DNA of 64,000 bases from Cryptomeria japonica (lineage: Eukaryota; Streptophyta; Pinopsida; Cupressales; Cupressaceae): contig NC_081415.1 of NCBI RefSeq assembly GCF_030272615.1, positions 372,289,009 to 372,353,008 on the forward strand. The letters are read 5' to 3'. Each line of letters opens with the position of its first letter. The stretch's first letter is position 1. The translations under genes and the position numbers were made by a program. The notes under the pieces are model-generated. The model did no database searches and was not told where the DNA came from. It worked only from the letters and a program-made list of their open reading frames with translations. Of this stretch, positions 1 to 12,850 are shown piece by piece.

Positions 1-10
1 TTTTTGAAAG

Positions 11-2114
11 GTGAAATGTAAATTAAATAGTAATTGTAAATTTTCATGTGTGTATATATATGCAGATTATATTCACATAATGGATGAGTTTGACGTAGAT
101 GATCTATTAGGTCAGATGCCACCTCCACCCCCTCCACCTCCACCCCCACCTCCACCTACTCCCGAGCAGTTGAGGAAGAGTATAAGGAGGAATATTGCTT
201 CCCTCTTGAGGGATATTAAGACTATTAGACATTATCCTCTTCCTCCTACACATCTACTACACCTTGCAGATAGTATGCAAGGCGTTGTCCATTTTGTACA
301 TACATTGGATGGGCAGTTGGATAGATATGGCACGTTGAGGGAGTCCATGTGTTCTTATTATTCTAATGGCCTATCTTATAAATGGGTCAATGAGTTGAAA
401 ATAAAATAAAAAATATTTGAAACGTTATTTTTTGAACCCGAAAACGGGTGAGGAGATAGATCCCAAGAAGCCATGTATATCTATTAGATGGTGTAGGCAC
501 CCACAGATAGCTGCACACTTTGGGAGCATTGGTGGATGGTATTTGACCATCCACCACACTCTAATCATGAGGTGTTGATATATTTTTTGAAAAAATTATG
601 GGCTGAATTTGAATTGGGTAAAAAACCCAATTACTTTGAGTTCAGATCATTCCAGGGGGTTGGCTGAGGCATGCCACAGGATAGGCCAAGGGCCAAATTG
701 AGTAATAGAGTTAAAAATTGTGTGCGTGATGATCCCCTTGTTCCTCTTCCCACACCATTTGTTCCTACACCCATTCATCATTGAGCAGTTGAATCTGTTC
801 TTGGTTCATTGAGTGCCCTTTCGGGCAATTTGTTAGAGAAGTTGTACCAGGTGAGGGTTGCCCCCAACATAGCACATGTTTGCATGAGCTGTAGGGGTAT
901 ATGTACAAGTCCCTAGAGTGATGTTTCCCATGGAGGAGATGGTGATCCTATCGATGTTGATGCGGCCCATGGTGGATATGATGATGTTGGCGAGGGTGTA
1001 GATGATGATGTCATCTCTTCATATGTTAATCTCCTGTGTGCAGACGATGATCATCCTACAGAGGTACAAATTTATTTATATAATTTACAATGCAATATTA
1101 AATTCAATATATATACACATATGAACCACAACACGAGTCAATTTTTATGAACAGAGGAGGGTTCATACCATATCATCGAGGGACCCCCATCATCTTACCT
1201 TGGTACCTCGAGATGTCAGTGCCCCATTTACGGTATGCACTTTCATCTAGATACATTGAAGTACATTTAAAATAAACAATTAAAACTTGAATTTAATAAT
1301 GTGTATGATATTTTTTTTCAATTTTGTAGGGTGTTTCATGTAACACTAAGGTTGGTAGTTCTTCGCGCCTTGACCCATCGATCACTGAGGCTCAGCCTCA
1401 TATACCCCTAGTATGTTTTTCATCCATTAATTTTGAGTGTTTATATGCTTACTAATTTATGTGCAACTCTGATTCATGCCTATTTTTTGCAATTGTAGGC
1501 TTTTGGGTTGTCTGATGATGCATCACGTGTACGTCCTCACCCATCAGTGACTTTGGTTGCACATCAGACACCATATGTATTTTTTTCTTCCATAAACTTG
1601 TAGTCTTTATATACTTTATAATTTGTGTATATACAAGTTTGATTTGTGCTTTATAACTATGGGATTGAGCCAAATGCAACCATCGACATTGTCATTTGAG
1701 GTCATGATTAAAAAAATAAATACTAATTTGTCTATTGTATACCTATCTTTTATAGGGATTATCAAAATTGATGTAATGTTTTTTTGTACAGGACTTGACT
1801 GCAACCACATTTTTTGTTCATGAGAGTGGACCTCCTTGTACCACTGAGGGCATTATAGAGCACGGTCATATGGTAATTTATTTTAAATGTTCATTATTTA
1901 ATTACTTTATAAGTGAATTGTGCAAGTCATTTGAATTAAATACACATAACTTCTTCTCATGTTATTTTTAAATAATGTACAGGAGGGCATAAGCACTGAT
2001 ATTGCAGACACACAGGATGGTGCATCTCAGGAGCACATCCAGCAGGATGATGCATCTCAGTCATCTTCGCGTGGAGTGAAGAGGACTGCAGATCAGGTGC
2101 ACGAGAGCTCTTAG
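11..2114 (+). pseudogene. Left gene of a two-gene DNA transposon, proline-run protein (decayed, multi-exon)
   Basis: The first ORF (11-409) has a run of 13 prolines encoded by a CCACCT/CCACCC-type repeat, followed by a basic, leucine-containing segment. A later frame (about 590-1063) reads coherently but carries two TGA and one TAG. It ends at a GT donor at 1064. Four short exons follow: 1155-1232, 1330-1410, 1499-1576 and 1792-1872. Each is preceded by AG, followed by GT and a multiple of three long. The terminal exon 1983-2114 ends in TAG. I recognise no domain. Convergent orientation to the transposase at 4414-7530 suggests the accessory gene of the same transposon. Function is unknown; the exon calls rest on splice dinucleotides and open frames. 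Confidence 0.5.
1064..1982 (+). repeat. Tandemly duplicated exon-intron units (mini-exon array)
   Basis: Phase-0 exons of 78, 81, 78 and 81 nt start at 1155, 1330, 1499 and 1792. The introns after the second and third exons are visibly related: both open GTATKTTTTTC followed by TCCAT, then share TTTATAT and TTTGTG-like blocks in the same order. The encoded peptides also resemble each other (SSRLDPSITEAQPH versus ASRVRPHPSVTLVAH). This looks like an ancient duplication of one exon plus its intron. Confidence 0.5.
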
Positions 2115-4413
2115 ATTATATCATGGGCTTTTTATGATGACACTTGTTATGTTATCAGGACTTGTTATTTGGACTTGTTATTATGTCATTTCCTTGTTAT
2201 TATTTTATCTGGAATTGTTATTATGTTATCGGGACTTGTTATGTTATTTGGACTAGGACTTGTTATTATGTCATTTCCTTGTTATTATGATATCAAGACT
2301 TGTTATGTGATTATATATATCATCAGTTGTTATGTGATTTGGTGCCGTCTAGTATGATTTTTTTGCACTTTACTTGTACAAGACATTTGTGTGGTGTGTT
2401 GTCATTCTAGGCTCACACATGCATCCTAGGTAGAAAATAATCATACTAAAGTTTTTAACACATGCACATGATATGACATTCTAAAACTATTAAAAACAAA
2501 GATTATATGACATGCACATATTCTCCAATATCATATTCCATTCTAGAGGCTCACACATGCACATGATATGACATTATTAAAGATCAAAGATAAAACTACT
2601 AATTATGAAAAGACATTGTAATCTTAACTAGAAGCATAGGTTGATGAAAAATATAATAGTTATGAAATTTTATAGAAATAAAATAAAATAAAATAAACTA
2701 TGAGTGGAGAAAAAATTTAACCTAGAACAATGTGATAGGTAGTTTTCTTGCATGTTCGCATACAGCTCATCAATTTTGTATAATAAAATAATAGAACAAA
2801 CAATGCAATATAAACTCTAAACTTGTTAAAAGAGATGAGAATGATAATTGAAAATGTGATAGATAAGGAATACTCAACTATTTTAATAATTACTATTGAC
2901 TTCTCCCTTTGGGTCAAATGATATGTTATGACTAGTGTGATAGTCTAGATCTAATATTGAAATGCTATACATATGGAAAATAAAACCTAAGAAAGATGTT
3001 TGTGATATTTGAGATGAATACATGTGCATATAGTCTTGTCCACTTGATGTGGTTACATCCTTTAAATATAATGATTTCAATGAAATTTAACATATGCTTA
3101 AATGTGTGTCAAAGACAAATAGGGTACTAAAAACATATTGGGAATTTATTATGTGTAGAAAAATCATGACACATTGTTGACATTAAGCCAAATCTGTTTT
3201 CTAATATACATATAAATTAAAGACACACATGACATATATGTAAATGCTTATGATAATGTTGTATCTATTGACATAGATGTAATAAAAAATAATTGGTTCA
3301 TTCTTCTTTTCAATCTAATTTGAATAATTACCAATGACTTTTGAACTTGTCATTGAACACAAAATCTTAAATGCTAGATCTATATTGGTTTAGCATAAAT
3401 AGTGATGGGAAACAATTAGCCTTTAAAATTGACATTTTTGGGAGCAATAAAATTTGAATATGAAAAGATAGGATGAAGTTGTTGAATAGTTCACTAAATG
3501 ATGTAATTTAAAAAGAATATATATCCTAAATAATTGAATGGGTCATTTTTACAACTGAAATAATAATATTCAAAATGAGTACTATGGTGGACTTATAACA
3601 TAGACTTGTTATCATTTATTATTATGTACTTATTTGTTCATGTAATTGACAAGACAAATTGATTTTATGGGAACTAGATTAGAGTAGGAGATATACATAC
3701 ATATATATAAGCAAACATCAACTTATTTATATTGAATGAAGTTACATCAATTGACATGAAAAAATAACTATCAACATCAAAAACTATCATCATCAATTAG
3801 TGAACATAGGGCCAATGTACATAATTTATTTATTTAACAAAAGTAGATGAATACAATGTTGTTTATGAAACCAAAATAATATCAATGCACATATGTTCTT
3901 CTATGGGGTCCTGCAAAAAAATGAATGTTCAAATGTCATTAAAACTATATACTTAAAAGTAAAGTTCAATTTACGCTACAAAAAGTAAATGTATTTTATT
4001 CAGTCTAATGTACTCACCAAGTTGTATCTATGTCATCCATGTCATCAAGTTGTACTTGACGTCTCAATACCATAATTTCATTTTACCTAGGTATATAACA
4101 ACAATATATATGTTAAAGGGACAAAGACAAAAATTTATCATAATTAAATTGAATTCTAGGACCTCATCTTGTATTACCATATAACAACAATAAAAGAAAT
4201 GCACTCACCTAGTATTACAATTTTGATTAGCCAAAAGTTGTAAAATGCACAAGTTTAGTGTCATCCATGTTACATAAAGTTGTACTTGACACCTGAACAC
4301 CAAATTAATTAGCTACATGTATAAGAATAAAGAAGACATATATACATATAGAAAGTTACATATAAAAAGTTCACACAATTAACACAAACTTACATGCATA
4401 AATTCGATTCAAC
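2115..4413. other. AT-rich spacer between the convergent transposon genes
   Basis: No coding signal. Positions 2155-2350 are a degenerate repeat built from TTGTTATTATGTCATTTCC; one 33-bp copy is exact at 2171-2203 and 2256-2288. The remainder is AT-rich with no recognised element. It probably holds the untranslated or intronic core of the transposon. Confidence 0.5.
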
Positions 4414-7400
4414 CTAATGTACCATCTGCAATGCGTCTATGATTGCCTCATGCTCTTCCATTGAAAGTGTCCATAATACCTTATTAGCAGGTCTCCCTTT
4501 GTATCTTTCTAATTTGATGTTTGTTGCCACCACCAAATGAGAATAATGTATAATCTTCTTTTCTGATTGGTAGTCTTCATAAGTTGGTAAGTCATTCCTT
4601 CTTGTTAGGTATTTGCGTAGCCATGTGCCAACTACCACAATGGACCTAACTGGATATTGAAAACCATCATCATCTACTTGATGACATATCAACTTTTTCT
4701 TAGGTCTACACCTCTAGCTAGCCAATACTCAGTCTGCTCATCATTATCCTCAGGTGCAACAACAGCATACACATGTCCTGGAAAACAAAATTAAGTACAT
4801 GTAGAAATAAAACCTATAGAATTTATAATTCAAATACAATCATAAATTATATGAAAATACATAAATAATATAATTTAAAGTTATAAACAAGAAATTGAAT
4901 TAAATTACTGGGTTGTATGAGGTTTGAAACACAATCATAATCTTGTAATGCAAATGCATGATATGGGTCTTCATTAGTTCTAACATCTTGATATTGTGTA
5001 TTCTCGCATTCTTCCCATTCACCTGCAACATAAAATTGACAAAAAATGCAAGCTCCCTAGTCCATATAGTCCAAGTGTTAGAATTAGAACTCTTAAATGA
5101 ATGCCATCTAGCTGACCCATTGATTGTATCACAATCATATCTTGGAAGGATATTCTCCTCTTCAACTAGCCAGAAGAAACGTCTGATTGTAGAGTTCTGA
5201 CTTGATCCTGTGGATAAAGTTGCACTACACCAATCCACAATTGTACTTGCATTTTTAAATTTAGCTTTTTCCTCGAATTTGAGTTGCTCTCTACAAAGGG
5301 CTCTCTTAACACATGCACTCACACCATCATGTTCTCCTTTCCTGTGTCTAGCCTCAAAATAACTCCACATGTGTTCAATATTAGTTTTCTTTTGTATCCT
5401 ACTCAACCAATAAAACATTCTAGCATTCTTGAATTGCCTTGTGCAATTATCTGACCATATTAGATGGTGTGTCATCTGAATTTCTCTCTCCCTCAAATTA
5501 TCATAAAAGGTCTTGAAGCAGTGCTAGACAAACTCTGATAAGTGTAATTTATTATCACTCATATATAAATGGTACTCTCTCAAAATTTTACGATCTCTTT
5601 TGTACTATCAGGTGCATGCCCATAGACAATATGAACAAAAATTGCTACTTGCACTGAATTGTAATATTGTGATTGGACCTCATCTTGTGGTGAAAGTGTG
5701 TAGTTATTTGTAAAGTCAACTACCAAAAGTATACTACCAATAGGAAATGTATTCTTACATATTCAAAACTGACCATCAAGCCATCTAGCATTTTGAGAGT
5801 GTTTAACATATTTAGGTACAATCTTACCTTTAGATTCATTCATAAATGCATGAACACTAACTTTTTCAGTAATTAGATAGCATCGTCTTCCAACCTTTCC
5901 ATCCTTCAATGGATACTCAACAGTTTTAAATCTTTTTACATCAACTAATTGTTGTCCAAAATCAATTGAAATATTTTCATGCAAACATTCATCCAACAAT
6001 GCAAGATTGCCACATATATCACATACACCAGAAACACATGCATTGAAAAGAAAATATTGCTCATTAGGTGGGTTGCAAAACAAACTTGATATAAACTCCT
6101 TTGTAGTTTCAGGTGGTATATTTATACCACATTCTTGCAACATTCCATTACTATGCATGGTAACATGTATATATCGAAATGCATCATAATGGTAACGAAA
6201 TTGAACATGAGTTTTGCAACAACATGTGACTCTTTCCTTGTTAATCCGAACATACCAAGGTTTACACTTTTCAAAATACCTTTGACTAATGCTAATAGTT
6301 AACACCTTATCATCCAAATTAAAAATTGTACAATTCAATTCGAGTAATGTCCAAAAGGTGTTTTGGATGTGGATCACAAATTTTTGACCCAACTCTTAAT
6401 TAAAGAACATCTCTAGCATTAGGTGATACTCTCGTATTATCATGCCAGAATGTTTCGATCAAATTTTTGACTTCACCAGTAAGTTTCATATCAGACCTTG
6501 GTAGTCTACCACTAAAAGTCCACAAATTGTTTGCCAGATCACTTTCAAAGTTAACTCTTCTCTTTACAGCTCTTGACAAAGTTTTACGATGAATATTAAG
6601 ATATCCACTTATGTTAGTCATCATTCTTTTATCAGAAGTTGTTATTTCTCATCGTGTTGCATTCCTATCTTTAGAACAACTTTTCTTTCTGATTGTATCA
6701 AAGGCACTAGCAACAGTCGATACAACTTATTTTAAAGACTCATCCTTCTTCTTGGGTTTGACATGAAAGCCTAACTTCTTCATCACTTTTCGCATTTTAG
6801 TCATTTTAATTAGTTGAAACATTAATTGACATTGAAACCCAAATTTCTTATTATAAAACAATTGTCTAAACAATCTATTTGCATGTGTCCTAATTGTCTC
6901 CATGAAACCAAGCCAAGAAAATTGTCTAGCACGTCACTTTTAATTTGAAAATATTCATTCATTTCATTATCATTCAAACATGTTTCTTTTTCAATTGGTG
7001 TTTCCATGTCTACATCCACATTATTGATTTCAATTGTTGGTTGATTTTCAATTTCAATTAGGGTTTCAATTTTGGTTTCAATTTGAGTTTTACTTTCATT
7101 TGGGGTTTGATTTAATGAGTAACCTGCATCTACTAAATCGCCAGTTTGTTCATGACAATAAACATGGGGTTGTGAAGACATACCTGTATCCAATAATGGA
7201 TCAGAAGAGGCACTTAAATTTAGTTCTATTGTGTTTCCTTCTTCAACATTTATGGTGTCCTCGATGTTCTCCTCTATTGAAACGATTGTTGAACTTAAAG
7301 CTCCAACATTGTTCAGTTGTTTAATTCTTGCTCTTCTTTCTCGTTGATGTTTTGCCTCCTCTCTATTTGTTGCAATGTCTTCAGTTGTCAGAACCTTCCT

Positions 7401-7530
7401 TTGCCTCTTTCTGCATTGATTTGATCCCATGGCTGCACCAAAATTCGAATTCGAATGGATCTCCTTGTCAAATCGATAACAAGACAAGAAAAGAGAATTA
7501 TTTAACAAAATATTCTCTCTGCAGATCAAA
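4414..7530 (-). pseudogene. DDE-like transposase, unnamed plant superfamily, decayed
   Basis: Read on the minus strand from about 7470, the product starts with a basic N-terminus (MGSNQCRKRQRKVL) and an acidic linker. A helical segment and a Cys/His-rich region follow: CCCKTH, then CDICGNLALLDECLH. The catalytic-like core shows VVDFTNNYTL near 5720, WSDNC near 5450 and a block ending KGEHDG near 5335. Aspartates in the first two blocks and a Glu/His in the third fit a DDE/RNase H fold. In-frame stops lie near 6727 (TAA), 6652 (TGA) and 5763 (TGA). Frame slips occur near 5040 in a poly-T run and near 4695. A last exon (4414-4777) follows an intron with TTTTCCAG acceptor. It is clearly a transposase-type gene, but I cannot assign it to a named superfamily. 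Confidence 0.7.
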
Positions 7531-7613
7531 CATGTTGGATAATGATTGAATAATCATTCAATCATTGAAATGTGTCCTTGTGGGCTAGTTTTTTGCCCAA
7601 CGGATCTTTTAAG

Positions 7614-7759
7614 AAACGGGCGCCCGTTATTTGAATGAAACGGGTGCCCGTTTTCAAATCGGATACATGTTTCTAAAAAACGGGTGCACATTTCGCTTTC
7701 AACGATACAAAGCGAAACGGGCGCCCATTTTTTGAATTTCAAAAAGCAGGTGCTCATTT
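7614..7759. repeat. Five copies of an AACGGGYGCCCRTT-like motif upstream of the transposase
   Basis: Near-palindromic copies lie at 7614-7628, 7637-7654, 7678-7693, 7714-7730 and 7743-7759, spaced about 25-40 bp. The first (AACGGGCGCCCGTT) is a perfect palindrome, and conservation decays towards the right. They lie just 5' of the transposase start. Subterminal transposase-binding repeats are known from other plant DNA transposons, so this may mark the right end of the element. No terminal inverted repeat could be confirmed because the left end lies outside the window. Confidence 0.6.
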
Positions 7760-7810
7760 CATAAAAGGTGGAGCGGGAAACAACCCTCTGCCTTGATTTT
7801 GGCTTCTGGT

Positions 7811-7833
7811 TAGGCTTGGTGGGGCCAAGCCTA
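7811..7833. other. Short inverted repeat (9-bp stem, 5-nt loop)
   Basis: TAGGCTTGG at 7811-7819 pairs perfectly with CCAAGCCTA at 7825-7833. It sits just outside the motif repeats and could form a hairpin. No function is assignable. Confidence 0.4.
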
Positions 7834-9835
7834 AAAATGGCTAAGGCAAAAGAATATCATATTTCTGTCTTGGCCTAATTTTTTGACGGCCTTCCTGATC
7901 GAATTTTTTGATGAAACGAAAACCCATTAAAGTTCTCAGTGTCTTGATTTCAAAAATGTAAATTTCATAGTGATAAGATTATTTTTACTATTTTTGCATT
8001 ATTTATTAATCAAGAGTGGTACCTAAACCTAAAATACTAAGGTTCAGTAAAACTTTAATAACTTTTTTATTTTTAAGTTTTTAGAAAAATAAATTATTTG
8101 AATTCAATCTACATACAATTCTTTTGAAGATTAAAAAAAAAATCAAAAATATGAAATTTTCATCAATTTATGGTGGTCATACACCCAATGTTTTGAAAAT
8201 GTACTTTATTGTCAATTAAAAATTAATAAAAAAAATATACTCAATAAAAAAAATAAGAAAAAATATTCTCATCCATATTTGGTGTCTTAGGTATCGTTTC
8301 CCAAAAAGATTTGCAAAAATTCATTTATTTGCGTCAAAAAATTGTGGTTGTACACATGTGTGGTATGGTCCTGAAACAGACATTTTGAAAAAGTGGTTTT
8401 TAAACAAGCCTACTAAAAAGCAATTTCTACCATGTGGGTATTGAAATAAATTACATATTTGAAAATTAGACTCCAAGCACTACATTTTCTATTACTGAAG
8501 TTTTTTTAGATTCAATCTCTAAGTGCCTCAAATTTTGACATCAATCGACAAAAAATTTGAAAAACAGAGAAAACACTTCCACTTTTTGCCCAAAAGTGGG
8601 ACTCGACTTCTTACAGCCACCCATAAGGAACAGAGGGTAACAAAATTAAGGATATGTAAACTAATGAGATATCATATTTTTTATATAGACTCAAGCTATA
8701 ATTTAGTTTAAATTTAAATAATTATTTTTATCATTTTTTATATTTTTTATATTTATTTCTATCATTTTTTTTTATTTTTTTTATTAAGTCCACTATTCCA
8801 TATTATATAACATTCACTACAAATAATTTTTTTCAAGATTTCTTTAAATTAGATCTGATAACCACCCTATACACCACGAAACCATAAATACAACAACCAC
8901 TGAATATCTATATAAAATTCATAGTATGCCAACTACTATACCCTATACATCATATAAAAAATTCAACTTCTACTAATTATGCTACTAAAACAGAGATTAT
9001 GAGACATTTTACAAACTACCATGAGATTATAGAGACAAAATTTAACCAAAAAAAGGAGACCCAGAGGGTTTCGACTCACTTATTCTTCCTCCCTAGCTTT
9101 AGAAGCTTGTTCACCCAATGATCCTCCAACACAAATTGGATTTCTTTCTTCCTATTCCTCACCACTCCTTTCACACCCTCATTTTTCTCCCCCTTTCTTC
9201 TTCAAAAAATATTTTAGCGCCTCCCATCCAATGTGTGCCTCTATGCGTCGCTCATCCTTATTGGATGTAGTGCTCCATCTGATGAAAGGACGCATTGTGG
9301 ATCTAAATCACCAATCTACAACCACTCCCTATTACAGGCCAAACAACCAACCCTAGGTTGCGCCAGCTCCAATAACGCATCCATCCCATACAACCATTCC
9401 TTGCCAACACATTGTTGCATCACCCAACTGATATCCTCCTTGTTGCCCAATTTTGACCTCCATGCTATGACCATGGACACTATGTTCATGTTGGTTCTAT
9501 AATTCTGTACAATGCTCATGAATTCCTCATCGAGGAGGATTTCCATAATATGCATGAAGATAGGCTCCTCAAATTTAAAAATACTCCTCACACGTGTGTG
9601 TCTCCAACGCCTGGCCCATGAAATCCAACTGTTATTTGGGGGTTACCAGAGAAAAAATTGCCTCCATCCTACATACCACCACCACTCATCACCTTCCTCA
9701 AACATAACTCACTCAAACTATGTCTATGTAAACTAAAAGAAACATTGCCATGTCCATAAATAATTTCTCCAAGCAATGCACAATTATTGCTCATAACTTA
9801 CCATGATTACCATCCAATTTCGATGATGTACATAC
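7834..9835. other. AT-rich intergenic region, no gene recognised
   Basis: The stretch 7834-9060 is very AT-rich and has no credible coding frame. From 9061 to 9740 the composition is more balanced and short ORFs occur on both strands (longest 91 aa on the minus strand, 9316-9591). I see no domain in them, and open frames on both strands argue against either being real. Confidence 0.5.
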
Positions 9836-9988
9836 TGAAGAAATAGAATAGTGAATGTTTGATATGTCATTCAATGATGAAAGGGAGAATTCATATAGAC
9901 AAGTACAAAGGAGTTGATGCGGTTGGGATAACCAGACTGAAGCAGTTGAAATAACTACATTTACACAGTTGTAATGTAATATACGCCA
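9836..9988 (-). repeat. 3' LTR of the small retrotransposon
   Basis: 153 bp, starting TGGCGTATATTACATTACAA on the minus strand and ending TTCTTCA. The adjoining polypurine tract is at 9989-10005. Confidence 0.7.
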
Positions 9989-12014
9989 ACATTCCCCCTT
10001 TTATTACATTGATCCTAATGTCTTACACAATAAAACTCGCTGATTACATTATATGAATATAGAAGATCTTCTCTTGAAGAAGAAAATCCAGAACCAAACG
10101 AGGCTCCATGAAGTTGTCTCTTGACCCTTGGAAAGGTGTAGCTCTGAGCTGTGTTCTTAAGCTCTCAGTCCTGAACTCTCGAATCACAATCTTGAATTAT
10201 TCAACAATGATCCTTAAGAGATATGACAGATCTCTATCATTGTCTAATGATCGTGAAAGGGTATAATTATTTATTATATACTCTGAAGCTCGCTCGACAA
10301 CAATCCATATTGAGCTCAACACCAAATCTCAAACTTGTCTCCAAAATATAATCTTCACAATGCATATATTCTTCAAATCTGTCAACATCAACAAAGAAAG
10401 CAAAGAAGGAAAACATAAACCAAAAATGTCAAAATTGCTTCTCATTCAAAACACCGTCTTAAAGTGAGAAGCTAACTCGAGATGATGGAAATTCCTCCAT
10501 CCTCCAATGTCACTAGCTTCCAAATTGAACCTATTACAAATTATTCATTTGACATCTTAAATGAGTCTATGGAGGCCTCAATAGATGTACCAAAGACAAC
10601 CCCAGAATTTGAAGAAAAACTATTGGTGACATTGATAAATTCATCTATATGGTACTTAAAAATTGTTATGTTTTGGAATGCACTTTCCTTGTTTTTCTTT
10701 TCATATGATTGCTCTTTCTTCACTATCATCTTCCTGATCCCTACAAGTTTATTTGCTTCATTGATTATATAATCATTTGTGTAATCACTAACCAGACTTA
10801 ACTCACCCATATATGTATTCGTATGCATAAACAAAGGTGTCATTGTTGATTAATAATACACCCATGATAATGTATTAACAAAAACTTCCTTATACCTTCA
10901 ATGAACACCTCTAATATATTATGTTAGTTTTCTTATACCAAACTTGTTCATGCAAATGACCAGGTGTGCACAAAGTGCATAACCAAACTATCATAACTCT
11001 CCAAGTTATGATTTTATAAAATGTACCTCACTTGTTGAGATGTCTCATGGCATACTTGAAGAACTTATGAACATGTGTTCTCAATATGACAAGCTTGTAT
11101 TACTCCTATACGTTGGATCTTCTGATGTTGAAAAAACTGTATATCTCACCGATGTTAAATATCACAACCAACTAAAGATATCATGCATGAGAAAGTGAAT
11201 CAAATAGTATTGTGAAAAATAAGGACAGGCCTGGAATATCCACAAGCTCTACTCATGAAAACCTGGTTTTCTTCTATCTACTATCAAAACTCTAGATGAA
11301 CTTGGACTGTTTGAAAAAATAGTTTGAAAAGATCTCATATTGAGTTCTTAGGGTAAAGAACAATTTAATGTTTGTGGTATGGGACCTAGGTGGACAAGAG
11401 CATCTTTGAGTAGCATATGGGCAACATACTACGGAGACACAAAATTGTTTTGCAACATGAATATCTTGGCATGCAAAGGCTTTAATCAAAGTGGCATTTC
11501 CTCCGTTAACCTCAAACAACATAATAAGCATAGATCGTGTTTTTAACAGTGCAACACCGCCATTTTTGTTTGAGACTAATATAGAGTACTTTAAGATAGA
11601 ATACCCCTCACGTTACATATAATTAATGACCAAAAGCATTGTTAAAAGCATTGTTATGCCATTTGCACTTGTAAGCACATGAATCAATCAAAGATTAGTT
11701 GGTAGAATAATACCTCTTGCAAATCCTGTGATACCAATGTTTCTTTCTTGTTCTACAGTTGGTTTGTCTCTACCACGCATAACATTTGCAATCCCCTGCA
11801 GCAACTACTCTAGTCTAACAAGTACATTCACACATTTTTCATCCATTGTTGTCCGTTTCCCGTGTAGACTGCATGCAGAGGGAAACAAAGCAGGAAAGTT
11901 TATGAAGGATCTTTGCTGGTGTGCCAAAGTTAATCATAGGAGTGCACCACCTTCAATGCCTCCATCCTTATGCCCTGCAAATCACTATGCCTCACATACT
12001 ACTTTGATACCAAA

Positions 12015-12148
12015 TGAAGAAATAGAATAGTGAATGTTTGATCTGTCATTCAACGATGAAAGGGAGAATTTATATAGAGGAGGGAGTTGATGCGGTTGGG
12101 ATAACTGGACCGGAGCAATTGAAATAACTACATTTACACAGTTGTAAT
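12015..12148 (-). repeat. 5' LTR of the small retrotransposon (outer end truncated)
   Basis: Copy of 9836-9988, bordered on its inner side by the tRNA-iMet-type primer-binding site at 12002-12012. It ends abruptly at 12148, where the RNase H fragment begins. Confidence 0.7.
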
Positions 12149-12360
12149 TAAAATAATCTAGGAATCATCTTCCAAATGGAGATTTGGAATTGCTAATTTG
12201 AAAGCCAACAATGTTGTATGGGCTTCTGCTTCATTGTTTCTACCCTCCACCAGCTTCTTGGCACCTATTGTTAAGATGTCACCATTCCAATCCCTCACAA
12301 CATACCCTATCCTCGAGGGACTCAAATTACCTTTAGTTACCCCATCAAAATTCACCTTGA
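12149..12360 (-). pseudogene. RNase H (RVT_3-type) fragment
   Basis: The minus frame reads NFDGVTKGNLSPSRIGYVVR near its start, then RNNEAEAHTTLLAFKLA. This matches the start of the plant RVT_3 RNase H domain: catalytic Asp in N-F-D-G, the K-G-N loop, and the Glu-containing A-E-A helix. Only about 65 residues remain of a roughly 120-residue domain, and the 3' part stops at the junction with the LTR at 12148. Upstream sequence is frameshifted. RNase H of this type occurs in non-LTR retrotransposons and their domesticated relatives; the source element cannot be told. Confidence 0.65.
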
Positions 12361-12850
12361 TTCATCTCATCTCAGCTCAAGTTTCTTCCACTCAACATCA
12401 TTTTCTCCCTTATCAGTCGAATTAACCTAGGTGGGCCCACTAATAGGCTTTTGAATTAGATTATTAACTCCATTGTCTAGAGCTAGAATAAATTTTGATA
12501 ATTTTTTAAAATATTTTATTTTTTATTAATTTTTGAATTGGAATTGACAAATTTTTTAGACCTATATTATTTTGTAACACATTTCTCTTAGCATGTATAT
12601 TTATATATATTAGTGTTAAGTGCTACCAAAGGCACAACTCCCTTTCCATTAAAATCACTCAAAAAATAAATCAACTCAAAATAGAGCAAAGACATTAGTA
12701 TGTTGAAGTCTTGAGAGAAAATAAGAATCTAAGTCCCTAAAAAAATCAAAGGCTCAAACAATATGAGTCGGGGAAATTAGCCCCCATATTAGCTAACAAA
12801 GAAATTGAAAGTATCTATATTATTCTAGATTATGCCTTCTTTAAATGGAT
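12361..12850. other. Intergenic, AT-rich, nothing recognised
   Basis: No open frame of note and no repeat pair found. This is probably degraded transposon sequence. Confidence 0.4.

Larger units (their letters stand above)
9836..12148 (-). mobile_element. Small LTR retrotransposon, mostly non-coding, minus strand
   Basis: Two direct repeats, 9836-9988 and 12015-12148, share TGAAGAAATAGAATAGTGAA and continue to ACAGTTGTAAT with few changes. Left of the right copy, 12002-12012 read on the minus strand is TGGTATCAAAG, a primer-binding site close to the plant tRNA-iMet type (TGGTATCAGAGC). Right of the left copy, 9989-10005 read on the minus strand is a purine tract (AAAAGGGGGAATGT). This fixes the orientation as minus. 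The 5' LTR (right) lacks about 15 bp of its outer end. The internal region is about 2.0 kb and encodes no polymerase. The only coherent minus frame is about 50 codons near 11715-11860, with one TAG where CAG is likely. Confidence 0.75.

Noticed and set aside
120..160. Poly-proline ORF as a formin or extensin-like host protein
   Set aside because: The proline run comes from a simple repeat, no FH2 or extensin motif follows, and the downstream frame is broken and tied to a transposon.
9233..9591. Overlapping ORFs of about 90 aa on both strands
   Set aside because: Open on both strands with no domain, motif or splice context.
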